DNA of 11,825 bases. Origin: UBA1672 sp023140905. GTDB taxonomy: Bacteria; Pseudomonadota; Alphaproteobacteria; Micavibrionales; Micavibrionaceae. The translations under genes were made by a program, and so were the position numbers. Position 1 is the stretch's first letter. Each line of letters begins with the position of its first letter. Below the pieces are notes generated by a model. The model did not search any database. It saw only the letters and a program-made list of their open reading frames with translations, and was not told the DNA's origin. Of this stretch, positions 6,119 through 11,825 are shown piece after piece. The stretch covers positions 1-11,825 of the forward strand of contig DAOVWH010000055.1 of assembly GCA_030636745.1 (NCBI GenBank). Direction: 5' to 3'.

Positions 6119-7339
6119 ATGCCTCTGACAAATAATACTGATACGCCTGACATTACCATAAGCGATGAAACACATATCAAGCCCTATACTATGAATCTGG
6201 GACCACAGCATCCGGCTACAAATGGTGAGTTCAGACTTGTTCTTGAGATGAATGGCGAGATTGTCGAACGGGCTGACCCTCATATTGGCTTGCTTCACAG
6301 GGGTACGGAAAAGCTGATCGAGCATAAAACCTATACACAAGCTATTCCATATTTTGATCGTCTGGATTATTCCTGCTCTATGAATCAAGAACATGGTTTT
6401 GCGTTGGCAACAGAAGCTCTACTCGGCATCACAGCACCCAAGCGAGCACAATATATCCGCGTTCTGTTCTGTGAGATCGGGCGGATATTAAACCACATTA
6501 TTAACATCACCACTTTTGCCCTAGATATAGGAGCAATAACACCATCCTTATGGGGATTCGAAGAACGTGAGAAGGGTATGGAACTTTATGAGCGTGTCAG
6601 CGGTGCTCGTATGCATGCTAATTATTTCCGCCCCGGTGGTGTAGCAAAAGATCTGCCTCAAGGTTTATGTGAGGATATTTTGCAATGGTGTGAGAATTTA
6701 CCAAAAGCTTTAGGTGATCTGGAAACGTTGCTCACAGATAACCGCATCTTTAAGCAACGTACAGTAGATATAGGTATTGTCAGTCCTGAAAAAGCGCAAG
6801 ACTGGGGCTTTTCCGGTCCAATGTTGCGGGCTTCCGGTATTGCTTGGGATTTACGCAAAAGCCAGCCTTACGAAGTTTATGAAGATATGGATTTTGATAT
6901 TCCCATAGGAAAAACCGGAGATTGTTATGCACGCTATCTGGTGCGTATGGCCGAAATGTATGAGTCTATCAAGCTCATTAAGCAAGCTATTGAGAAAATG
7001 CCGGAAGGACCTGTATGCATTGATAGCTACAAAATAACACCGCCACCGCGTGCGGAAATAAAATCATCCATAGAAGCTTCGATCCATCATTTCAAATTGT
7101 TTAGTGAGGGCTATCACGTTCCCAAAGGTGAGACATACACAGCAATAGAAGCCCCAAAAGGTGAATTTGGCGTGTATCTGGTTTCTGATGGTACGAATAA
7201 ACCTTATCGCTGTCATATCCGCGCTCCGGGCTTTGCTCATATACAAGCTCTGGATTACATGAGCAAAGGCCATCAACTCTCCGATATGGTTTCTATTATT
7301 GGTTCACTTGATCTTGTATTTGGAGAAATTGATAGATAA
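6119..7339 (+). CDS. nuoD: NADH-quinone oxidoreductase subunit D (quinone-site His replaced)
   Basis: NuoD (49-kDa subunit) forms most of the ubiquinone-binding chamber next to cluster N2 and descends from the [NiFe]-hydrogenase large subunit. The 406-aa protein is full length, with GLLHRGTEKLIE (57-68), YFDRLDY (78-84), TPSLWGFEEREK (141-152), GARMHANYFRPGG (162-174), the DGTNKPYRCHIRAPGFAH block and the C-terminal GSLDLVFGEIDR. Tyr84 (quinone tyrosine), Arg61 and His166 (N2-adjacent His) are kept. The odd point lies in the first beta-hairpin loop: the family motif GPQHP-A-A-H-G reads GPQHP-A-T-N-G. The His that contacts the quinone headgroup (bovine His59, Thermus His38) is therefore Asn35 (AAT, 6221-6223); the next residue is Glu instead of a small or hydrophobic one. 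The AAGGGG at 6101-6106 is the likely ribosome binding site. nuoE does not follow; a secreted-protein gene does. Confidence 0.96.
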   Translation: MPLTNNTDTPDITISDETHIKPYTMNLGPQHPATNGEFRLVLEMNGEIVERADPHIGLLHRGTEKLIEHKTYTQAIPYFDRLDYSCSMNQEHGFALATEALLGITAPKRAQYIRVLFCEIGRILNHIINITTFALDIGAITPSLWGFEEREKGMELYERVSGARMHANYFRPGGVAKDLPQGLCEDILQWCENLPKALGDLETLLTDNRIFKQRTVDIGIVSPEKAQDWGFSGPMLRASGIAWDLRKSQPYEVYEDMDFDIPIGKTGDCYARYLVRMAEMYESIKLIKQAIEKMPEGPVCIDSYKITPPPRAEIKSSIEASIHHFKLFSEGYHVPKGETYTAIEAPKGEFGVYLVSDGTNKPYRCHIRAPGFAHIQALDYMSKGHQLSDMVSIIGSLDLVFGEIDR

Positions 7340-7384
7340 AGTAGTTTGGTTGGTAAAAAAAGGATATTCCCCGAAAGGTATGAC

Positions 7385-8161
7385 ATGTTTAACTCTAAAT
7401 TAAAAAAATCGATATTACTCAAAATATGTATGATTGCCGTTGCTCTGATTGTTTTTTCATCAACAAATAGCAGCGCACAGGAAAAACCTCCATGGCAAAT
7501 CAAAAATGAAAAACATAAAAAAGAATGTGCTGAAGGAAGGGAAAAAGTTAAGGCCAGAGCGATTGAGAAAGCTACCGTATTAGATGAGTCTCTCCGTGAT
7601 GAGTTTGTGAGCAAAGTCCTAGAAAAGTATAATGGTTCATGCAGAGCAACAAAAAAAGGTGAAAGTTTTTATGAGCCTTTACTGATTGGCTATGAGGCTG
7701 TTGAAGGATGTTTGCGTGGGATTGAAAAAAATTATGAAAAAAGCCTCCAATTTACAAAAAGAATGAATGAGAGTGTTAAAGAAGATCGGGCGAACGGCAC
7801 TATATTTAAGGATGAACACGGCAAATGGAAAAACAAAAATGAGAATAAGTATCAGAAAGGCCTAAAAACTGAAATAACTCCATTGTCTGAAGTTAAAAGG
7901 CGGATATCTAGCTGCGACATGGACTTAAGCCGTTGCGTAGACGCAGAAAAACTCCGCGCACGTCTGACCGGAGATACAAGACTGAGACATCTTTTCAGCA
8001 TTGGTCCACGTTCAATGGGCACTTATGTTCAAAAAGAAAAATTCGATGAATATGACGCTTGTCGAGTAGACTATATTATTAAAAAAGTGTCCTCAAGCAA
8101 AGCTTTTCCGTTTGGTGCTGGTTACAATATTGGTGCAGAAGAGTGCGGAGAATTTAGGTGA
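7385..8161 (+). CDS. Unrecognised secreted cysteine-rich basic protein
   Basis: A 258-aa protein that I do not recognise. I chose the ATG at 7385, not the TTG at 7346, because GAAAGG (7373-7378) sits six bases upstream and the protein then opens with a standard Sec signal peptide: basic KLKK (5-8), hydrophobic core (about 10-24), and a cleavage site after S-S-A (residue 31). The mature part is highly charged and Lys/Glu-rich and has seven cysteines (48, 86, 109, 177, 184, 226, 254), including a C-x6-C pair (177/184). This fits a periplasmic or exported protein with disulfides, although seven is an odd number. There are no further membrane segments and no lipobox. It lies 45 bases after nuoD with no terminator between, so it may be read with the nuo operon. 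No known complex I assembly factor is recognised here. Confidence 0.8.
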   Translation: MFNSKLKKSILLKICMIAVALIVFSSTNSSAQEKPPWQIKNEKHKKECAEGREKVKARAIEKATVLDESLRDEFVSKVLEKYNGSCRATKKGESFYEPLLIGYEAVEGCLRGIEKNYEKSLQFTKRMNESVKEDRANGTIFKDEHGKWKNKNENKYQKGLKTEITPLSEVKRRISSCDMDLSRCVDAEKLRARLTGDTRLRHLFSIGPRSMGTYVQKEKFDEYDACRVDYIIKKVSSSKAFPFGAGYNIGAEECGEFR

Positions 8162-8228
8162 ACTTCCACCAGCTTACGTAGGCGGTCTTATTACGCAAAT
8201 ACAAAACTGATACCATCCTTGTCTTTTG

Positions 8229-8252
8229 TTATACAAGTTATTATACAAGTAT
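8229..8252 (+). repeat. 12-bp tandem repeat next to a promoter
   Basis: TTATACAAGTTA (8229-8240) is followed directly by TTATACAAGTAT (8241-8252). The second copy contains the inverted repeat TATAC-AA-GTATA (8242-8253). It ends two bases before the -35 box of the promoter at 8255-8283, an operator-like position. No protein binding it can be named. Confidence 0.6.
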
Positions 8253-8254
8253 AT

Positions 8255-8283
8255 TTGACAATGTAGGAATTATGTCCTATACT
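8255..8283 (+). promoter_or_regulatory. Near-consensus sigma70 promoter
   Basis: A perfect -35 box TTGACA (8255-8260), a 17-base spacer and TATACT (8278-8283; 5 of 6 matches to TATAAT). This is the best promoter in the window. Transcription would begin at about 8289-8291, on or beside the ATG at 8291, and run toward the 3' end of purQ. It could drive a leaderless small protein or a non-coding RNA antisense to the purQ end. Confidence 0.7.
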
Positions 8284-8290
8284 TCATCTC

Positions 8291-8485
8291 ATGACTGAGA
8301 AGAACACGAAACAACAAGGAAAGGAAAACACCCAATTGGCCAAAAAGTTAGCCGATAAGGCAAAAATTCTCCGTATCTCTACAAACAAACTATACAAAAC
8401 ACAGGAAAAATCACAATTTGAAGTATTTAGCAGCGTTGTGGAATACAGCCATACCATCGGATTCTTCTGGCAAGACATTACCTGA
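8291..8485 (+). CDS. Possible leaderless 64-aa protein (or sRNA) overlapping the purQ end
   Basis: A 64-codon ORF starts where the near-consensus promoter would begin transcription, and has no ribosome binding site. Its first 40 residues are basic and hydrophilic (TEKNTKQQGKEN, then LAKKLADKAKILRISTNKLYKTQEK). The stretch 23-40 (K-A-K-I-L-R-I-S-T-N-K-L-Y-K) weakly resembles the C-terminal helix-turn-helix of Fis-type regulators (A-A-x-L-L-G-I-S-R-x-T-L-Y), but the usual Gly of the turn is Arg, so this is speculative. The last 25 residues lie antisense to the 3' end of purQ and may not be under selection as protein. The alternatives are a small antisense RNA or a chance ORF. No terminator is seen after it. 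Confidence 0.35.
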   Translation: MTEKNTKQQGKENTQLAKKLADKAKILRISTNKLYKTQEKSQFEVFSSVVEYSHTIGFFWQDIT

Positions 8486-9211
8486 GCGTTGAGCTTTATC
8501 TTTGGCTTCATGATAATCATCGCGCTGCCATGTAAACATTCCGCGCTCTGGATGAGGCATCATTGCCGCCACTCGCCCGGTCACATCTGTAAGGACTGCT
8601 ATATCAAATACGGAGCCATTTGGGTTATATGGAAATTCCTCTTTTGCAAATCCACCTTCCGGCATTATATAGCGTGCGGCAATTTGTTCATTGGCTTTTA
8701 GAGCCTTGAGCGTATCATCATCCATCATAAAACGGCCTTCACCATGAGCTACAGGAAGATGTAGCTTTTCAATACCGTCATACCATGGAGAATTGCTATC
8801 TACTTTGAGGTCAATCCAGCGGCACTGATAACGCGCTGTTGTATTGTAAGTCACAGCTACATCGCGCTTGCCGTATTCGCTCAAAGCAGGGACTAAACCC
8901 AGATTTACCAAAATCTGACATCCGTTACATATACCAAGGGTTAGGGTATCCCGCTCCACAAAACATTTCAACTCATCAAAGATAGCGAGTTTCATTTTCT
9001 GTGCAAAAGCATTGCCTGAACCTGTATCATCACCATAGGAAAATCCGCCGGGAATAGCCAATATCTGATAGTCTTGTAAAGAAGAGGGGCTTTCTATCAA
9101 ATCATTGATATGTATAATTTTCCCCTCAATGCCGCAATGATTAAACGCAAAGAGTGTTTCTTCCTCACAATTCAATCCATAGCCACTTAATACAATTACG
9201 TTTGCACTCAT
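8411..9211 (-). CDS. purQ: FGAM synthase glutaminase subunit PurQ
   Basis: PurQ releases ammonia from glutamine and hands it to PurL, which makes formylglycinamidine ribonucleotide (FGAM) from FGAR and ATP, step 4 of de novo purine synthesis in the cytoplasm. The 266-aa protein is a class-I glutamine amidotransferase: IPGGFSYGDD (53-62) near the oxyanion site, nucleophile Cys95 in GICNGCQI (93-100), VAHGEGRF (154-161), and the His220/Glu222 dyad in MPHPERGMF. It is longer than the roughly 225-aa PurQ that works with separate PurS, which fits its long PurL partner here. The start ATG lies 12 bases after the purL stop, and its ribosome binding site (TAGGAAA) overlaps the tandem TAG-TAG stop codons of purL, so the two are likely translationally coupled. 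The gene ends convergent with the rightward transcription from 8255. No hairpin terminator is obvious. Confidence 0.95.
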   Translation of the reverse strand: MSANVIVLSGYGLNCEEETLFAFNHCGIEGKIIHINDLIESPSSLQDYQILAIPGGFSYGDDTGSGNAFAQKMKLAIFDELKCFVERDTLTLGICNGCQILVNLGLVPALSEYGKRDVAVTYNTTARYQCRWIDLKVDSNSPWYDGIEKLHLPVAHGEGRFMMDDDTLKALKANEQIAARYIMPEGGFAKEEFPYNPNGSVFDIAVLTDVTGRVAAMMPHPERGMFTWQRDDYHEAKDKAQRSGNVLPEESDGMAVFHNAAKYFKL

Positions 9212-9223
9212 AATAATTTCCTA

Positions 9224-11825
9224 CTAATAATCTTTCAACGGTGCTTTATAAGCCTCATCCAGTCTCTTAATATCCAGCTTTAATAAATCGCGAATAAACA
9301 GATTTTCACTGCTTGAAACAGAACCGATATAATGACATTGCTCAAAACCTTTAAAATTCTTCTCAAACGCTTTTTTATTCTTTGGAGAAACGGTAACGAC
9401 AATCCGTCCTGTACTCTCGGAAAACATCATCTTATCTGCGCGTAAATCAAATTTCGATAGATCGATATCAAGCCCGAACTGCCCGGCTATTGCCTTTTTA
9501 GCTAATGTTACACCTAGACCGCCATAACCAACAGCCAAAGCTGATGAAACCAAGCGGTCACGGCTGGCACGAGCATATAACTTATAGAGGCGCAAATTCT
9601 GATGTGCATCAACTTCCGGCACATTATTACCTAAATAACCAAGATGATCGTAATATTCAGATGCGCCAAGCTCATCCTTTGTTTTGCCCAAAAGATAAAT
9701 ACTATCGCCAATCGCTTTTGGAGCAAGAGAAATCGAACATTCAATATTTGACATCACACCGATACTTGAAACCAATAAAGTTGGTGGAACTGAAACTTTA
9801 ATTGGCTGGCCGTTTTGGTCATAGCCTTTAAAGTCGTTGAACATACTGTCTTTACCGGAAATAAATGGTGTTCCGTATTTTACTGCAATCTCATAGATAG
9901 CTTTCACAGCGCGTTTAAGCTGCCCCAGACGCTCTGGATCATCGGAAGAGCACCAGCAAAAATTATCCAGTAACGCAAGATGATTGAAGTCCACACCGGC
10001 AGCTACTGCATTACGTACAGCCATATCCAGTCCGGCTGCTGCCATAGCACCTGTATCAATATCGCTATAACGCGGAAATAGACCTTGTGAAAGAACCACC
10101 CCTTTAGGTGAATTTAGTACAGGGCGCGTTACGCTAGCATCAGCATAAACCCGGCCTTTACCTTGCAACGGACCAAGCACGGCAGAGCCTTGAACGTTAT
10201 GGTCATATTGCGTGGATATAAATTCTTTGGAGCAAATATTGAGACGGCCCATCATATCAAGCAATACTTGCTCATAACTTTCCGGTTCCTGTAAGTCCGG
10301 CTCAACATCGCCACCACGAATAGATGTTGTTCTCAAAGGCGTTTCGGGATTTCCGTCATGCAGGAATTTCATATCTAAATCCATGATAACTTCGTCATGC
10401 CACGTCACTTCCGCACTTCCTGTATCGGTGAATGTGCCAAGAACAGCAGCTTCCACACCTCGTTTTGCCAGAAAGCCCACAAGTTTATCCACATTTTCAG
10501 GAGGAACTGCCAAAGTCATCCGTTCCTGACTTTCAGATATCCAGATTTCCCAAGGAGAAAGCCCCGGATATTTAAGCAGAACTTTTTCCAGCTCTACATG
10601 AAAACCGCCTGACTCTTCTGCCATTTCACCTACAGATGAGGATAGACCACCGGCACCATTATCTGTAATTGCATTATACCAACCTAAATCACGGATTTCC
10701 TTAATCAGCGCATCGGACATTTTCTTTTGTGTAATTGGATCACCAATTTGCACCGCTGTAGCCGGAGAACCTTCATCCAAAGCTTCAGAAGAGAATGTTG
10801 CGCCATGAATACCATCAGCACCAACACGCCCGCCGGTAACTACTATTTTATCACCCGGACGGGCTTCTTTAACATGGCTAGGTTTACCGTTAATTTCACG
10901 TGGAATAAGGCCAACAGTTCCTACAAAGATCAGAGGCTTTCCTGCATAGCGATCATCAAAGAACAAAAAACCGGAAGGCGTTGGAATACCTGAGCAATTA
11001 CCGCCAGATTCCACACCTGCTACCACACCATTCATAATATTTGCAGGAGAAAGCAGGGCATCTGCACATTCTTTATCCCGGAAATAATTTGGCTTTTCGC
11101 GTGGATCGGCTAGACAAAATCCATAGCGGTTAATAATAGGTTTAGCGCCTTGACCAAATCCCATACAATCGCGGTTAACACCGACAATTCCTGTAACAGC
11201 CCCTCCAAACGGATCAAGCGCAGAAGGAGAGTTATGCGTTTCGACTTTATCTGTAATCATATATTCATCATCAAAAACAATACCGCCGGAATTATCGGAA
11301 AAAACTGAAATACAGAAATCATCATCTCCACGTTCTTCTCTAATTTCCTTAGTCGCACGCTTGATATAATGCTTATACAAACCGTCTGTAACTTCATCTA
11401 TCGGAGACGCAAATATTGTATGTTTACAATGCTCGGACCATGTCTGAGCCAGTGTCTCAATTTCAATATCCGTAGGAGCGCGGCATTGCTTTTTGAAATA
11501 TTCCTGTACAGCTTTCATATAAAGAAGGGACATCCCCAAAGGCCCACGGCGGGACCCGTCTTTATTAGCAATTCCTGATTTTCCGATTACTTCCAGATCA
11601 GCATCAGAGATATCCAGATTTACACTATCAGCTACAACATCTTTATTGCTCAGATTAACTCTGGGAATAACAATATCCATCCCACCATCCGCGTCATATT
11701 CTTGCTTACTTTTGATTGAAATGCGCTGAATTAGTTTATTAGAAAACGTTTCAGCAAGTTCTTCTACCTGCTGACGTGTAACATCTCCCTTAATCAAATA
11801 CAGGCGCGAGGAATAGCAACTATGG
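9224..11825 (-). CDS. purL: FGAM synthase subunit PurL, long form, partial at its 5' end
   Basis: PurL is the ATP-dependent synthetase of FGAM synthase and works with the adjacent purQ. At least 866 residues are visible. Counting from the TTG at 11797, signatures are TWSEHCKHTIF (119-129, with the catalytic His), ETHNSPSALDPFGGA, MGFGQGAKPI, DNGAGGLSSSVGEMAEESGG and, in the second synthetase half, FISGKDSMFNDFKG. No glutaminase domain is present at the C-terminus, which ends with tandem TAG stops. The reading frame stays open to the window edge (residues H-S-C-Y-S-S-R-L-Y precede the TTG). The sequence R-L-Y-L-I-K-G-D-V-T-R-Q-Q-V-E-E-L matches the usual end of the N-terminal PurS-like domain of long PurL. 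The TTG is therefore not the start, and the gene continues to the right of the window. The likely form is a PurS-PurL fusion without PurQ; the missing N-terminus must be seen to prove it. Confidence 0.93.
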   Translation of the reverse strand, partial: HSCYSSRLYLIKGDVTRQQVEELAETFSNKLIQRISIKSKQEYDADGGMDIVIPRVNLSNKDVVADSVNLDISDADLEVIGKSGIANKDGSRRGPLGMSLLYMKAVQEYFKKQCRAPTDIEIETLAQTWSEHCKHTIFASPIDEVTDGLYKHYIKRATKEIREERGDDDFCISVFSDNSGGIVFDDEYMITDKVETHNSPSALDPFGGAVTGIVGVNRDCMGFGQGAKPIINRYGFCLADPREKPNYFRDKECADALLSPANIMNGVVAGVESGGNCSGIPTPSGFLFFDDRYAGKPLIFVGTVGLIPREINGKPSHVKEARPGDKIVVTGGRVGADGIHGATFSSEALDEGSPATAVQIGDPITQKKMSDALIKEIRDLGWYNAITDNGAGGLSSSVGEMAEESGGFHVELEKVLLKYPGLSPWEIWISESQERMTLAVPPENVDKLVGFLAKRGVEAAVLGTFTDTGSAEVTWHDEVIMDLDMKFLHDGNPETPLRTTSIRGGDVEPDLQEPESYEQVLLDMMGRLNICSKEFISTQYDHNVQGSAVLGPLQGKGRVYADASVTRPVLNSPKGVVLSQGLFPRYSDIDTGAMAAAGLDMAVRNAVAAGVDFNHLALLDNFCWCSSDDPERLGQLKRAVKAIYEIAVKYGTPFISGKDSMFNDFKGYDQNGQPIKVSVPPTLLVSSIGVMSNIECSISLAPKAIGDSIYLLGKTKDELGASEYYDHLGYLGNNVPEVDAHQNLRLYKLYARASRDRLVSSALAVGYGGLGVTLAKKAIAGQFGLDIDLSKFDLRADKMMFSESTGRIVVTVSPKNKKAFEKNFKGFEQCHYIGSVSSSENLFIRDLLKLDIKRLDEAYKAPLKDY

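Noticed and set aside
7346..7384. TTG start adding 13 residues to the secreted protein
   Set aside because: It would put charged residues before the signal peptide and lacks a good ribosome binding site; the ATG at 7385 has GAAAGG at proper spacing and gives a standard signal peptide.
8284..8520. A 78-codon minus-strand ORF overlapping the purQ end
   Set aside because: It lies in another frame of the same strand as purQ, overlaps its conserved C-terminus, and has no start signal.
11795..11797. TTG as start codon of purL
   Set aside because: It has no ribosome binding site, the frame is open upstream to the window edge, and the upstream residues match the family.
1..11825. CRISPR array, insertion sequence or prophage
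   Set aside because: No spaced repeats, terminal inverted repeats, transposase or phage genes were seen; most genes are housekeeping types.

Overview
The window (about 40% GC by eye) reads as chromosomal DNA of a low-GC bacterium, most probably an alphaproteobacterium. NuoB, NuoC and NuoD carry long blocks typical of alphaproteobacterial and mitochondrial complex I, and IspG and NhaD are proteobacterial in type. I cannot place it further from sequence alone. Two protein genes and one tRNA are housekeeping (nhaD, ispG, tRNA-Asp); four proteins are unrecognised.

Layout. 1-1485: nhaD (+), a Na+/H+ antiporter, closed by a good hairpin-plus-T-run terminator. 1502-2773: ispG (+), the iron-sulfur enzyme of the MEP isoprenoid pathway, with a promoter very close to its ATG. 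2896-2972: tRNA-Asp(GTC) with encoded CCA. 3075-4519: a strong sigma70-type promoter followed by two unrecognised proteins (328 and 103 aa). 4549-8161: nuoA-nuoB-nuoC-nuoD (+), tightly packed, then an unrecognised secreted cysteine-rich protein; nuoE and the later complex I genes do not follow. 8229-8485: a near-consensus promoter preceded by a 12-bp tandem repeat, driving a possible leaderless 64-aa ORF. 8411-11825: purQ and a long purL (-), convergent with everything else. purL runs off the right edge, and its reading frame continues upstream into what looks like a fused PurS-like domain.

How the genes work together. NuoA-D form part of the membrane/peripheral-arm junction of NADH:quinone oxidoreductase, where cluster N2, the quinone pocket and the start of the proton path meet. 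NhaD would use or balance the ion gradient. PurL and PurQ together make FGAM synthase, step 4 of purine synthesis.

The most interesting observation is that the nuo subunits are intact and otherwise highly conserved, yet several nearly invariant residues around the quinone/N2/E-channel region are changed. NuoB lacks the first cysteine of the tandem Cys-Cys ligand pair of N2 and has an additional cysteine at residue 116. NuoD has Asn in place of the quinone-headgroup His. NuoA has Asn and Gly in place of the conserved Asp and Glu of its second membrane helix. These changes cluster at one functional site in three subunits and point to an atypical complex I or a divergent copy. This rests on remembered family consensus rather than an alignment, and needs checking.
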